From the NCBI GenBank assembly GCA_030268105.1, contig BSDZ01000003.1, positions 1,798,001 to 1,862,000 of the forward strand: 64,000 bases of DNA, given 5' to 3'. The notes beneath the pieces were generated by a model that saw only the letters and a list, made by a program, of their open reading frames with translations, ran no database searches and was not told where the DNA came from. How positions within the stretch are numbered: position 1 is the first letter of the stretch; every line of letters starts with the position of its first letter. The position numbers were made by a program, and so were the translations under genes. The stretch comes from Volvox africanus (Eukaryota; Chlorophyta; Chlorophyceae; Chlamydomonadales; Volvocaceae). This document shows positions 46,656 through 60,043 of the stretch, piece by piece.

Positions 46656-47108
46656 GCTGGAACCACGGCCAGTAGCGTCTGTGGACGACGCGAAGTTGAA
46701 CCTCTTTTTCCTAGGATAGAATTTGCAGCTCTCAGCGTTTTATTATGGAATTATGAGGCCTTGGCGCATGCTCTTTCACGCTTCGATGCCTTTGATTTTC
46801 CTTCAAAGAGACTTATTTATATCGAACACGTTTCACTGGAAGATAAGCGCGTGGAGGGGAGATGCCACGAGAGAACTGTGCGTGTGGGGGCGTTGACGCG
46901 CGGCGGGCAGCAACTGAGGCGCAATCAGTTGGGGCTCAGCCATATGGGCGCTTGCCAGGAGCCTCTTTGTCCGACACCATGGATCCGGCGCGATCCATGC
47001 ACCCAGCGCACTTGTGAAGCGTATGGTGCTTGCTGTGTCGTTGATTATGCAGTTTTATTCATTGCATATGCGCTGTATGCACAACGAGCTATGGGTAGCC
47101 GGAGATGA
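46656..47108 (+). CDS. Terminal exon of plus-strand gene, B2 copy
   Basis: Same reading frame and product as in B1, with AATAAA following the stop. Confidence 0.32.
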   Translation, partial: AGTTASSVCGRREVEPLFPRIEFAALSVLLWNYEALAHALSRFDAFDFPSKRLIYIEHVSLEDKRVEGRCHERTVRVGALTRGGQQLRRNQLGLSHMGACQEPLCPTPWIRRDPCTQRTCEAYGACCVVDYAVLFIAYALYAQRAMGSRR

Positions 47109-48358
47109 ACCGTTCAAATAAATGCATGTTGGGCATTAGACTACGTGTGTATGAGGCCGGATGGCCGTGTCTATTTATACATTAATCAGGACGTATTCAC
47201 ATACGGCTGGTAGAGGATGCCACGGCATGGGAACAGTGACATCCACGACAGTGTACGCCTGATGGCTGGTGCGTGCTCGTGCCTTCATGCATATCTAATT
47301 TGTGGATGGGCTGCGGGCTGAACGTGTGTGTATGTTTTTGTATGATATGTTCACGTTCACTGTTTGGAAACTAGTTTGATAAGCCCCACCCCGCCGTTGG
47401 TATGGGCTATGGGTATGTGTTTATACCCCTTCACGTGATATGTTGAGGACGAGCATGTGAACCATGCAGCTGTGTTGACTGCATTACCGAGCTACTAGAG
47501 CTGTGTAAACATCTTGCCGTATGCGTTAATTGCGTAGGCGTGTACTCAGACAGGAAGGGCACAGAAAACTGAAACATTATGATATCTTGTCACACTGTAG
47601 GGGCTACGCAACAAATATGGAATTATTGACGAGGGTCTGAGCTCAGGGTGTGCGTGGTTAAGAAAGTTACATGAAACACAAACAGAATTGTGGAAGTACC
47701 AATCACGATATAGTACAAAACATAGGTATCAGAGTCTGCCCAATTAAGGGTGGTATCGAAAGACACCGAATATGAAGTCAAAGCCCCATATATATGTTTC
47801 GTTCCAGGGACAGGCAAAGTGTCCAAGGAAGCTCCCAAGGATCCTGGATCGCGTGTTTCTGGGGTCGTAACCCTCCATGTGGTGGGGTTTCTTTACCTCG
47901 CACCCATTACTCCTCCATTGCACAAACAGGGACAATCAAGACGTCCCGGCCAAAGCCACTCCGGCGGCTAAGGCCCCCCTTTTGTCCCAGCCAAAGCCAC
48001 TCCGGCGGCTAAGGCCCCCCCTTTGTCCCAGCCAAAGCCGCTCCGGCGGCTAAAGCCCGCTTCTTTTTGCCACTCGTTACACAAGCAAAGGACAATACGT
48101 CCCAGCCACAGCCGCCCTGGAGGCAGAGCCCCCGACCAGTCCACACCAGGGCATTAAATCTGCGTGGAAAGGGTTTGTTAGTCAGTAAGGACATGTCTAA
48201 TTACTATCGTAAGAACTGAGCAACACAATAAAACAGGCAGGCCAAGTCCCACACTTACCTTCTGATGACTAACATAAAGCCCTGATAAGATGCATGCAAT
48301 CCCCCCTTTGTTTCCCTTGCTCCACCCCTCGCTCGTCATATGCCTTCGGCATGCGCAT

Positions 48359-49822
48359 CTAGTTGTTGTTCTCAAGTCTGCTATATGCGACTTGCAAGTG
48401 TTCGAAGGCTTTGAAGGCCAACGCCCTGTGTTGCCCACCGAGCAGGTGACGGTGTGGGTTCACCTGCCACCTGAGCCTGTCGTACACAGCCTTCCGTCCC
48501 TGGGTTTTGAACTTCTCCGGAGCAAGCTGGAAGATGAGATGGTCGCCAAGTGCCTCATCTTCCAGTTTGCTAAGTGTGATCACCCACTCAACCACATCCG
48601 CATTTGTAAGCCCCTCAGTGGGTATGACGACATGCCTCACGTGGCGCAACCCGTAATCTGCACTTTGGGTATCCCCGCTTTCGGCCACGTGCCTCTCATG
48701 GCACACCACATTATCCGCACTTTGGGTATCTCCGCTTTCGGCCACGTGCCTCTCGTGGCACACCACAGTATCTGCACTTTGGGTATCTCCGCTTTTGGCC
48801 ACATGCCTCTCGTTGCACACCACATTATCCGCACTTTGGGTATCTCCGCTTTTGGCCACGTGCCTCTCGTGGCACACCACATTATCCGCACTTTGGGTAT
48901 CTCCGCTTTCGGCCACGTGCCTCTCGTGGCACACCACATTATCCGCACTTTGGGTATCTCCGCTTTCGGCCACGTGCCTCTCGTGGCACACCACGTTATC
49001 TGCACTTTGGGTATCCCCGCTTTCAGCCACGCGCCTCTCGTGGCACACCACATTATCCGCACTTTGGGTATCTCCGCTTTCGGCCACGTCCCGCTCGTGG
49101 CACACCACATTATCCGCATTTTGGGTATCTCCGCTTTCGGCCACGTCCCGCTCGTGGCACACCACATTATCCGCATTTTGGGTATCTCCGCTTTCGGCCA
49201 CGTCCCTCTCGTAGTTAACCTCTTTGGTATTACTCTCATAATTGCCGATATGGACCACTGGCACCTCGTGGTCGATTTTGCTCTCGATGCTCTGCGCATC
49301 CTGGTGTTGGAACACAGACACCTCATAGTCAAACCCATCACTTTTGGTCCCATTTTTCCAGGGCTGAACTTCATGGTCAGGCTCACTGACGTCTGCCTCG
49401 CTGGGTATCTCCATAGGAACGACTGTCTGAGAACCCATAATCCAGCCAGATATTTGCTGCATGGACGGCAACCTAAGTTGCCAGCACAGCACCTTCGGCT
49501 GCAGATGCACCGCGGTCGAAGAGAGAAATATGGTCCTGCGGCAATGGGCGAAAAATTAATTTTCTGTGACTTAAAATGGTTCAGGCTTTGACCTTGACCG
49601 TGAGGCGGCGGCGGCATCCCAATCACATACAGCTACAACGCAAGGAAAGCTGCCCATATAGTTAATTTTTAATTAAGCTTAGCAAAGGCATCGGTGAAGT
49701 CAGCCATGAAAATTGGAAAAGGCTTGAGCGTACCTTGGGTAGAAGACCTCGAAGCATGTCCGCGCCAGGTAGAAGATGCCACTGAGCATGGCTTTTAGGA
49801 CGGGCCTAGCGACACAGCTCAT
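48359..49822 (-). CDS. Repeat protein with J-like tail, B3 copy (about 421 aa, 10 repeats)
   Basis: Exon 1 49822-49734, intron 49733-49536, exon 2 49535-48359. Same protein as B1, including the order of repeat variants. Confidence 0.48.
48655..49214. repeat. 57-bp minisatellite, B3, about 10 copies
   Basis: Same length and variant order as in B1. Confidence 0.95.
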
Positions 49823-50176
49823 GGTATCTGAATCCACGCAAACAAGCAAGCCTATCCAAAGAACAGGTGTGCTTGCAGCTTAAGGCCGCGGTGTGCGTAT
49901 GTTGAAAGTCAGGTTCGATAGAGATAGAGTGTGCAGAGCAGGTAGCAGTAAACAACGTTGCATTTAAAACGCTGTAGTGAGAAAATGCGCACTGAACGGC
50001 CTAAGTAGCAAAAGTTTGATGAAAGTACGGCGGAGAGTGTACCTCCATCATAATCTGCCCTGCCAGGGGCTTCTTTACATATGTGAGAAATTTTGAGGTA
50101 TTTCGTTGCTTACGGAAAGCTTTCAATCAATCCACGGTTATGATGACACAGGGAAGTTATGTGCATTCAGTACTAA

Positions 50177-50629
50177 GCTGGAACCACGGCCAGTAGCGTC
50201 TGTGGACGACGCGAAGTTGAACCTCTTTTTCCTAGGATAGAATTTGCAGCTCTCAGCGTTTTATTATGGAATTATGAGGCCTTGGCGCATGCTCTTTCAC
50301 GCTTCGATGCCTTTGATTTTCCTTCAAAGAGACTTATTTATATCGAACACGTTTCACTGGAAGATAAGCGCGTGGAGGGGAGATGCCACGAGAGAACTGT
50401 GCGTGTGGGGGCGTTGACGCGCGGCGGGCAGCAACTGAGGCGCAATCAGTTGGGGCTCAGCCATATGGGCGCTTGCCAGGAGCCTCTTTGTCCGACACCA
50501 TGGATCCGGCGCGATCCATGCACCCAGCGCACTTGTGAAGCGTATGGTGCTTGCTGTGTCGTTGATTATGCAGTTTTATTCATTGCATATGCGCTGTATG
50601 CACAACGAGCTATGGGTAGCCGGAGATGA
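50177..50629 (+). CDS. Terminal exon of plus-strand gene, B3 copy
   Basis: Same product as in B1. Confidence 0.32.
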   Translation, partial: AGTTASSVCGRREVEPLFPRIEFAALSVLLWNYEALAHALSRFDAFDFPSKRLIYIEHVSLEDKRVEGRCHERTVRVGALTRGGQQLRRNQLGLSHMGACQEPLCPTPWIRRDPCTQRTCEAYGACCVVDYAVLFIAYALYAQRAMGSRR

Positions 50630-51879
50630 ACCGTTCAAATAAATGCATGTTGGGCATTAGACTACGTGTGTATGAGGCCGGATGGCCGTGTCTATTTATA
50701 CATTAATCAGGACGTATTCACATACGGCTGGTAGAGGATGCCACGGCATGGGAACAGTGACATCCACGACAGTGTACGCCTGATGGCTGGTGCGTGCTCG
50801 TGCCTTCATGCATATCTAATTTGTGGATGGGCTGCGGGCTGAACGTGTGTGTATGTTTTTGTATGATATGTTCACGTTCACTGTTTGGAAACTAGTTTGA
50901 TAAGCCCCACCCCGCCGTTGGTATGGGCTATGGGTATGTGTTTATACCCCTTCACGTGATATGTTGAGGACGAGCATGTGAACCATGCAGCTGTGTTGAC
51001 TGCATTACCGAGCTACTAGAGCTGTGTAAACATCTTGCCGTATGCGTTAATTGCGTAGGCGTGTACTCAGACAGGAAGGGCACAGAAAACTGAAACATTA
51101 TGATATCTTGTCACACTGTAGGGGCTACGCAACAAATATGGAATTATTGACGAGGGTCTGAGCTCAGGGTGTGCGTGGTTAAGAAAGTTACATGAAACAC
51201 AAACAGAATTGTGGAAGTACCAATCACGATATAGTACAAAACATAGGTATCAGAGTCTGCCCAATTAAGGGTGGTATCGAAAGACACCGAATATGAAGTC
51301 AAAGCCCCATATATATGTTTCGTTCCAGGGACAGGCAAAGTGTCCAAGGAAGCTCCCAAGGATCCTGGATCGCGTGTTTCTGGGGTCGTAACCCTCCATG
51401 TGGTGGGGTTTCTTTACCTCGCACCCATTACTCCTCCATTGCACAAACAGGGACAATCAAGACGTCCCGGCCAAAGCCACTCCGGCGGCTAAGGCCCCCC
51501 TTTTGTCCCAGCCAAAGCCACTCCGGCGGCTAAGGCCCCCCCTTTGTCCCAGCCAAAGCCGCTCCGGCGGCTAAAGCCCGCTTCTTTTTGCCACTCGTTA
51601 CACAAGCAAAGGACAATACGTCCCAGCCACAGCCGCCCTGGAGGCAGAGCCCCCGACCAGTCCACACCAGGGCATTAAATCTGCGTGGAAAGGGTTTGTT
51701 AGTCAGTAAGGACATGTCTAATTACTATCGTAAGAACTGAGCAACACAATAAAACAGGCAGGCCAAGTCCCACACTTACCTTCTGATGACTAACATAAAG
51801 CCCTGATAAGATGCATGCAATCCCCCCTTTGTTTCCCTTGCTCCACCCCTTGCTCGTCATATGCCTTCGGCATGCGCAT

Positions 51880-53115
51880 CTAGTTGTTGTTCTCAAGTCT
51901 GCTATATGCGACTTGCAAGTGTTCGAAGGCTTTGAAGGCCAACGCCCTGTGTTGCCCACCGAGCAGGTGACGGTGTGGGTTCACCTGCCACCTGAGCCTG
52001 TCGTACACAGCCTTCCGTCCCTGGGTTTTGAACTTCTCCGGAGCAAGCTGGAAGATGAGATGGTCGCCAAGTGCCTCATCTTCCAGTTTGCTAAGTGTGA
52101 TCACCCACTCAACCACATCCGCATTTGTAAGCCCCTCAGTGGGTATGACGACATGCCTCACGTGGCGCAACCCGTTATCTGCACTTTGGGTATCCCCGCT
52201 TTCAGCCACGTCCCTCTCGTGGCACACCACGTTATCGGCACTTTGGGTATCTCCGCTTTCGGCCACGTCCCTCTCGTGGCACACCACGTTATCTGCACTT
52301 TGGGTATCTCCGCTTTTGGCCACATGCCTCTCGTGGCACACCACATTATCCGCACTTTGGGTATCTCCGCTTTTGGCCACGTGCCTCTCGTGGCACACCA
52401 CATTATCCGCACTTTGGGTATCTCCGCTTTCGGCCACGTGCCTCTCGTGGCACACCACATTATCCGCATTTTGGGTATCTCCGCTTTCGGCCACGTCCCT
52501 CTCGTAGTTAACCTCTTTGGTATCACTCTCATAATTGCCGATATGGACCACTGGCACCTCGTGGTCGATTTTGCTCTCGATGCTCTGTGCATCCTGGTGT
52601 TGGAACACAGACACCTCATAGTCAAACCCATCACTTTTGGTCCCATTTTTCCAGGGCTGAACTTCATGGTCAGGCTCACTGACGTCTGCCTCGCTGGGTA
52701 TCTCCATAGGAACGACTGTCTGAGAACCCATAATCCAGCCAGATATTTGCTGCATGGACGGCAACCTAAGTTGCCAGCACAGCACCTTCGGCTGCAGATG
52801 CACCGCGGTCGAAGAGAGAAATATGGTCCTGCGGCAATGGGCGAAAAATTAATTTTCTGTGACTTAAAATGGTTCAGGCTTTGACCTTGACCGTGAGGCG
52901 GCGGCGGCATCCCAATCACATACAGCTACAACGCAAGGAAAGCTGCCCATATAGTTAATTTTTAATTAAGCTTAGCAAAGGCATCGGTGAAGTCAGCCAT
53001 GAAAATTGGAAAAGGCTTGAGCGTACCTTGGGTAGAAGACCTCGAAGCATGTCCGCGCCAGGTAGAAGATGCCACTGAGCATGGCTTTTAGGACGGGCCT
53101 AGCGACACAGCTCAT
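51880..53115 (-). CDS. Repeat protein with J-like tail, B4 copy (about 345 aa, 6 repeats)
   Basis: Exon 1 53115-53027, intron 53026-52829, exon 2 52828-51880. Same protein as B2. Confidence 0.48.
52176..52507. repeat. 57-bp minisatellite, B4, about 6 copies
   Basis: Same length and variant order as in B2. Confidence 0.95.
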
Positions 53116-53469
53116 GGTATCTGAATCCACGCAAACAAGCAAGCCTATCCAAAGAACAGGTGTGCTTGCAGCTTAAGGCCGCGGTGTGCGTATGTTGAAA
53201 GTCAGGTTCGATAGAGATAGAGTGTGCAGAGCAGGTAGCAGTAAACAACGTTGCATTTAAAACGCTGTAGTGAGAAAATGCGCACTGAACGGCCTAAGTA
53301 GCAAAAGTTTGATGAAAGTACGGCGGAGAGTGTACCTCCATCATAATCTGCCCTGCCAGGGGCTTCTTTACATATGTGAGAAATTTTGAGGTATTTCGTT
53401 GCTTACGGAAAGCTTTCAATCAATCCACGGTTATGATGACACAGGGAAGTTATGTGCATTCAGTACTAA

Positions 53470-53922
53470 GCTGGAACCACGGCCAGTAGCGTCTGTGGAC
53501 GACGCGAAGTTGAACCTCTTTTTCCTAGGATAGAATTTGCAGCTCTCAGCGTTTTATTATGGAATTATGAGGCCTTGGCGCATGCTCTTTCACGCTTCGA
53601 TGCCTTTGATTTTCCTTCAAAGAGACTTATTTATATCGAACACGTTTCACTGGAAGATAAGCGCGTGGAGGGGAGATGCCACGAGAGAACTGTGCGTGTG
53701 GGGGCGTTGACGCGCGGCGGGCAGCAACTGAGGCGCAATCAGTTGGGGCTCAGCCATATGGGCGCTTGCCAGGAGCCTCTTTGTCCGACACCATGGATCC
53801 GGCGCGATCCATGCACCCAGCGCACTTGTGAAGCGTATGGTGCTTGCTGTGTCGTTGATTATGCAGTTTTATTCATTGCATATGCGCTGTATGCACAACG
53901 AGCTATGGGTAGCCGGAGATGA
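53470..53922 (+). CDS. Terminal exon of plus-strand gene, B4 copy
   Basis: Same product as in B1. Confidence 0.32.
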   Translation, partial: AGTTASSVCGRREVEPLFPRIEFAALSVLLWNYEALAHALSRFDAFDFPSKRLIYIEHVSLEDKRVEGRCHERTVRVGALTRGGQQLRRNQLGLSHMGACQEPLCPTPWIRRDPCTQRTCEAYGACCVVDYAVLFIAYALYAQRAMGSRR

Positions 53923-55172
53923 ACCGTTCAAATAAATGCATGTTGGGCATTAGACTACGTGTGTATGAGGCCAGATGGCCGTGTCTATTTATACATTAAT
54001 CAGGACGTATTCACATACGGCTGGTAGAGGATGCCACGGCATGGGAACAGTGACATCCACGACAGTGTACGCCTGATGGCTGGTGCGTGCTCGTGCCTTC
54101 ATGCATATCTAATTTGTGGATGGGCTGCGGGCTGAACGTGTGTGTATGTTTTTGTATGATATGTTCACGTTCACTGTTTGGAAACTAGTTTGATAAGCCC
54201 CACCCCGCCGTTGGTATGGGCTATGGGTATGTGTTTATACCCCTTCACGTGATATGTTGAGGACGAGCATGTGAACCATGCAGCTGTGTTGACTGCATTA
54301 CCGAGCTACTAGAGCTGTGTAAACATCTTGCCGTATGCGTTAATTGCGTAGGCGTGTACTCAGACAGGAAGGGCACAGAAAACTGAAACATTATGATATC
54401 TTGTCACACTGTAGGGGCTACGCAACAAATATGGAATTATTGACGAGGGTCTGAGCTCAGGGTGTGCGTGGTTAAGAAAGTTACATGAAACACAAACAGA
54501 ATTGTGGAAGTACCAATCACGATATAGTACAAAACATAGGTATCAGAGTCTGCCCAATTAAGGGTGGTATCGAAAGACACCGAATATGAAGTCAAAGCCC
54601 CATATATATGTTTCGTTCCAGGGACAGGCAAAGTGTCCAAGGAAGCTCCCAAGGATCCTGGATCGCGTGTTTCTGGGGTCGTAACCCTCCATGTGGTGGG
54701 GTTTCTTTACCTCGCACCCATTACTCCTCCATTGCACAAACAGGGACAATCAAGACGTCCCGGCCAAAGCCACTCCGGCGGCTAAGGCCCCCCTTTTGTC
54801 CCAGCCAAAGCCACTCCGGCGGCTAAGGCCCCCCCTTTGTCCCAGCCAAAGCCGCTCCGGCGGCTAAAGCCCGCTTCTTTTTGCCACTCGTTACACAAGC
54901 AAAGGACAATACGTCCCAGCCACAGCCGCCCTGGAGGCAGAGCCCCCGACCAGTCCACACCAGGGCATTAAATCTGCGTGGAAAGGGTTTGTTAGTCAGT
55001 AAGGACATGTCTAATTACTATCGTAAGAACTGAGCAACACAATAAAACAGGCAGGCCAAGTCCCACACTTACCTTCTGATGACTAACATAAAGCCCTGAT
55101 AAGATGCATGCAATCCCCCCTTTGTTTCCCTTGCTCCACCCCTCGCTCGTCATATGCCTTCGGCATGCGCAT

Positions 55173-56579
55173 CTAGTTGTTGTTCTCAAGTCTGCTATAT
55201 GCGACTTGCAAGTGTTCGAAGGCTTTGAAGGCCAACGCCCTGTGTTGCCCACCGAGCAGGTGACGGTGTGGGTTCACCTGCCACCTGAGCCTGTCGTACA
55301 CAGCCTTCCGTCCCTGGGTTTTGAACTTCTCCGGAGCAAGCTGGAAGATGAGATGGTCGCCAAGTGCCTCATCTTCCAGTTTGCTAAGTGTGATCACCCA
55401 CTCAACCACATCCGCATTTGTAAGCCCCTCAGTGGGTATGACGACATGCCTCACGTGGCGCAACCCGTTATCTGCACTTTGGGTATCTCCGCTTTCGGCC
55501 GCGTGCCTCTCGTGGCACACCACGTTATCTGCACTTTGGGTATCTCCGCTTTTGGCCACATGCCTCTCGTGGCACACCACATTATCCGCACTTTGGGTAT
55601 CTCCGCTTTTGGCCACGTACCTCTCGTTGCACACCACATTATCCGCACTTTGGGTATCTCCGCTTTCGGCCACGTGCCTCTCGTGGCACACCACATTATC
55701 CGCACTTTGGGTATCTCCGCTTTCGGCCACGTGCCTCTCGTGGCACACCACGTTATCTGCACTTTGGGTATCCCCGCTTTCAGCCACGCGCCTCTCGTGG
55801 CACACCACATTATCCGCACTTTGGGTATCTCCGCTTTCGGCCACGTCCCGCTCGTGGCACACCACATTATCCGCATTTTGGGTATCTCCGCTTTCGGCCA
55901 CGTCCCGCTCGTGGCACACCACATTATCCGCATTTTGGGTATCTCCGCTTTCGGCCACGTCCCTCTCGTAGTTAACCTCTTTGGTATTACTCTCATAATT
56001 GCCGATATGGACCACTGGCACCTCGTGGTCGATTTTGCTCTCGATGCTCTGCGCATCCTGGTGTTGGAACACAGACACCTCATAGTCAAACCCATCACTT
56101 TTGGTCCCATTTTTCCAGGGCTGAACTTCATGGTCAGGCTCACTGACGTCTGCCTCGCTGGGTATCTCCATAGGAACGACTGTCTGAGAACCCATAATCC
56201 AGCCAGATATTTGCTGCATGGACGGCAACCTAAGTTGCCAGCACAGCACCTTCGGCTGCAGATGCACCGCGGTCGAAGAGAGAAATATGGTCCTGCGGCA
56301 ATGGGCGAAAAATTAATTTTCTGTGACTTAAAATGGTTCAGGCTTTGACCTTGACCGTGAGGCGGCGGCGGCATCCCAATCACATACAGCTACAACGCAA
56401 GGAAAGCTGCCCATATAGTTAATTTTTAATTAAGCTTAGCAAAGGCATCGGTGAAGTCAGCCATGAAAATTGGAAAAGGCTTGAGCGTACCTTGGGTAGA
56501 AGACCTCGAAGCATGTCCGCGCCAGGTAGAAGATGCCACTGAGCATGGCTTTTAGGACGGGCCTAGCGACACAGCTCAT
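55173..56579 (-). CDS. Repeat protein with J-like tail, B5 copy (about 402 aa, 9 repeats)
   Basis: Exon 1 56579-56491, intron 56490-56293, exon 2 56292-55173. It shares the first five or six repeat variants with B1 and differs in the last ones (ERYVAKS, ERHAAES). Confidence 0.48.
55469..55971. repeat. 57-bp minisatellite, B5, about 9 copies
   Basis: One unit shorter than B1. The first copy has GGCCGCGTG in place of GGCCACGTG. Confidence 0.95.
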
Positions 56580-56933
56580 GGTATCTGAATCCACGCAAAC
56601 AAGCAAGCCTATCCAAAGAACAGGTGTGCTTGCAGCTTAAGGCCGCGGTGTGCGTATGTTGAAAGTCAGGTTCGATAGAGATAGAGTGTGCAGAGCAGGT
56701 AGCAGTAAACAACGTTGCATTTAAAACGCTGTAGTGAGAAAATGCGCACTGAACGGCCTAAGTAGCAAAAGTTTGATGAAAGTACGGCGGAGAGTGTACC
56801 TCCATCATAATCTGCCCTGCCAGGGGCTTCTTTACATATGTGAGAAATTTTGAGGTATTTCGTTGCTTACGGAAAGCTTTCAATCAATCCACGGTTATGA
56901 TGACACAGGGAAGTTATGTGCATTCAGTACTAA

Positions 56934-57386
56934 GCTGGAACCACGGCCAGTAGCGTCTGTGGACGACGCGAAGTTGAACCTCTTTTTCCTAGGATAGAAT
57001 TTGCAGCTCTCAGCGTTTTATTATGGAATTATGAGGCCTTGGCGCATGCTCTTTCACGCTTCGATGCCTTTGATTTTCCTTCAAAGAGACGTATTTATAT
57101 CGAACACGTTTCACTGGAAGATAAGCGCGTGGAGGGGAGATGCCACGAGAGAACTGTGCGTGTGGGGGCGTTGACGCGCGGCGGGCAGCAACTGAGGCGC
57201 AATCAGTTGGGGCTCAGCCATATGGGCGCTTGCCAGGAGCCTCTTTGTCCGACACCATGGATCCGGCGCGATCCATGCACCCAGCGCACTTGTGAAGCGT
57301 ATGGTGCTTGCTGTGTCGTTGATTATGCAGTTTTATTCATTGCATATGCGCTGTATGCACAACGAGCTATGGGTAGCCGGAGATGA
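56934..57386 (+). CDS. Terminal exon of plus-strand gene, B5 copy
   Basis: One replacement relative to B1-B4: Leu to Arg (CTT to CGT) after FDFPSKR. Confidence 0.32.
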   Translation, partial: AGTTASSVCGRREVEPLFPRIEFAALSVLLWNYEALAHALSRFDAFDFPSKRRIYIEHVSLEDKRVEGRCHERTVRVGALTRGGQQLRRNQLGLSHMGACQEPLCPTPWIRRDPCTQRTCEAYGACCVVDYAVLFIAYALYAQRAMGSRR

Positions 57387-58636
57387 ACCGTTCAAATAAA
57401 TGCATGTTGGGCATTAGACTACGTGTGTATGAGGCCAGATGGCCGTGTCTATTTATACATTAATCAGGACGTATTCACATACGGCTGGTAGAGGATGCCA
57501 CGGCATGGGAACAGTGACATCCACGACAGTGTACGCCTGATGGCTGGTGCGTGCTCGTGCCTTCATGCATATCTAATTTGTGGATGGGCTGCGGGCTGAA
57601 CGTGTGTGTATGTTTTTGTATGATATGTTCACGTTCACTGTTTGGAAACTAGTTTGATAAGCCCCACCCCGCCGTTGGTATGGGCTATGGGTATGTGTTT
57701 ATACCCCTTCACGTGATATGTTGAGGACGAGCATGTGAACCATGCAGCTGTGTTGACTGCATTACCGAACTACTAGAGCTGTGTAAACATCTTGCCGTAT
57801 GCGTTAATTGCGTAGGCGTGTACTCAGACAGGAAGGGCGCAGAAAACTGAAACATTATGATATCTTGTCACACTGTAGGGGCTACGCAACAAATATGGAA
57901 TTATTGACGAGGGTCTGAGCTCAGGGTGTGCGTGGTTAAGAAAGTTACATGAAACACAAACAGAATTGTGGAAGTACCAATCACGATATAGTACAAAACA
58001 TAGGTATCAGAGTCTGCCCAATTAAGGGTGGTATCGAAAGACACCGAATATGAAGTCAAAGCCCCATATATATGTTTCGTTCCAGGGACAGGCAAAGTGT
58101 CCAAGGAAGCTCCCAAGGATCCTGGATCGCGTGTTTCTGGGGTCGTAACCCTCCATGTGGTGGGGTTTCTTTACCTCGCACCCATTACTCCTCCATTGCA
58201 CAAACAGGGACAATCAAGACGTCCCGGCCAAAGCCACTCCGGCGGCTAAGGCCCCCCTTTTGTCCCAGCCAAAGCCACTCCGGCGGCTAAGGCCCCCCCT
58301 TTGTCCCAGCCAAAGCCGCTCCGGCGGCTAAAGCCCGCTTCTTTTTGCCACTCGTTACACAAGCAAAGGACAATACGTCCCAGCCACAGCCGCCCTGGAG
58401 GCAGAGCCCCCGACCAGTCCACACCAGGGCATTAAATCTGCGTGGAAAGGGTTTGTTAGTCAGTAAGGACATGTCTAATTACTATCGTAAGAACTGAGCA
58501 ACACAATAAAACAGGCAGGCCAAGTCCCACACTTACCTTCTGATGACTAACATAAAGCCCTGATAAGATGCATGCAATCCCCCCTTTGTTTCCCTTGCTC
58601 CACCCCTCGCTCGTCATATGCCTTCGGCATGCGCAT

Positions 58637-60043
58637 CTAGTTGTTGTTCTCAAGTCTGCTATATGCGACTTGCAAGTGTTCGAAGGCTTTGAAGGCCAAC
58701 GCCCTGTGTTGCCCACCGAGCAGGTGACGGTGTGGGTTCACCTGCCACCTGAGCCTGTCGTACACAGCCTTCCGTCCCTGGGTTTTGAACTTCTCCGGAG
58801 CAAGCTGGAAGATGAGATGGTCGCCAAGTGCCTCATCTTCCAGTTTGCTAAGTGTGATCACCCACTCAACCACATCCGCATTTGTAAGCCCCTCAGTGGG
58901 TATGACGACATGCCTCACGTGGCGCAACCCGTTATCTGCACTTTGGGTATCTCCGCTTTCGGCCGCGTGCCTCTCGTGGCACACCACGTTATCTGCACTT
59001 TGGGTATCTCCGCTTTTGGCCACATGCCTCTCGTGGCACACCACATTATCCGCACTTTGGGTATCTCCGCTTTTGGCCACGTACCTCTCGTTGCACACCA
59101 CATTATCCGCACTTTGGGTATCTCCGCTTTCGGCCACGTGCCTCTCGTGGCACACCACATTATCCGCACTTTGGGTATCTCCGCTTTCGGCCACGTGCCT
59201 CTCGTGGCACACCACGTTATCTGCACTTTGGGTATCCCCGCTTTCAGCCACGCGCCTCTCGTGGCACACCACATTATCCGCACTTTGGGTATCTCCGCTT
59301 TCGGCCACGTCCCGCTCGTGGCACACCACATTATCCGCATTTTGGGTATCTCCGCTTTCGGCCACGTCCCGCTCGTGGCACACCACATTATCCGCATTTT
59401 GGGTATCTCCGCTTTCGGCCACGTCCCTCTCGTAGTTAACCTCTTTGGTATTACTCTCATAATTGCCGATATGGACCACTGGCACCTCGTGGTCGATTTT
59501 GCTCTCGATGCTCTGCGCATCCTGGTGTTGGAACACAGACACCTCATAGTCAAACCCATCACTTTTGGTCCCATTTTTCCAGGGCTGAACTTCATGGTCA
59601 GGCTCACTGACGTCTGCCTCGCTGGGTATCTCCATAGGAACGACTGTCTGAGAACCCATAATCCAGCCAGATATTTGCTGCATGGACGGCAACCTAAGTT
59701 GCCAGCACAGCACCTTCGGCTGCAGATGCACCGCGGTCGAAGAGAGAAATATGGTCCTGCGGCAATGGGCGAAAAATTAATTTTCTGTGACTTAAAATGG
59801 TTCAGGCTTTGACCTTGACCGTGAGGCGGCGGCGGCATCCCAATCACATACAGCTACAACGCAAGGAAAGCTGCCCATATAGTTAATTTTTAATTAAGCT
59901 TAGCAAAGGCATCGGTGAAGTCAGCCATGAAAATTGGAAAAGGCTTGAGCGTACCTTGGGTAGAAGACCTCGAAGCATGTCCGCGCCAGGTAGAAGATGC
60001 CACTGAGCATGGCTTTTAGGACGGGCCTAGCGACACAGCTCAT
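58637..60043 (-). CDS. Repeat protein with J-like tail, B6 copy (about 402 aa, 9 repeats)
   Basis: Exon 1 60043-59955, intron 59954-59757, exon 2 59756-58637. Same protein as B5. Confidence 0.48.
58933..59435. repeat. 57-bp minisatellite, B6, about 9 copies
   Basis: Same length and variant order as in B5. Confidence 0.95.

Larger units (their letters stand above)
44165..47457. repeat. Tandem repeat unit B2 (3293 bp)
   Basis: Six-copy minisatellite, 228 bp (4 x 57) shorter than B1. True B-type head (ACATTATGATATCTTGTC, CGCAACAAAT, GGGCACAG). Confidence 0.97.
47458..50978. repeat. Tandem repeat unit B3 (3521 bp)
   Basis: Ten-copy minisatellite with the same order of repeat variants as B1, but with a B-type head. 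It is the first half of the second copy of a 6814-bp dimer. Confidence 0.97.
50979..54271. repeat. Tandem repeat unit B4 (3293 bp)
   Basis: Six-copy minisatellite identical in variant order to B2. It differs by GGCCAGATGG near 53970 (B1-B3 have GGCCGGATGG), a change it shares with B5 and B6. Confidence 0.97.
54272..57735. repeat. Tandem repeat unit B5 (3464 bp)
   Basis: Nine-copy minisatellite. It has CGT instead of CTT in the plus-strand exon (near 57090), a change shared with B6 and B7. Confidence 0.97.
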
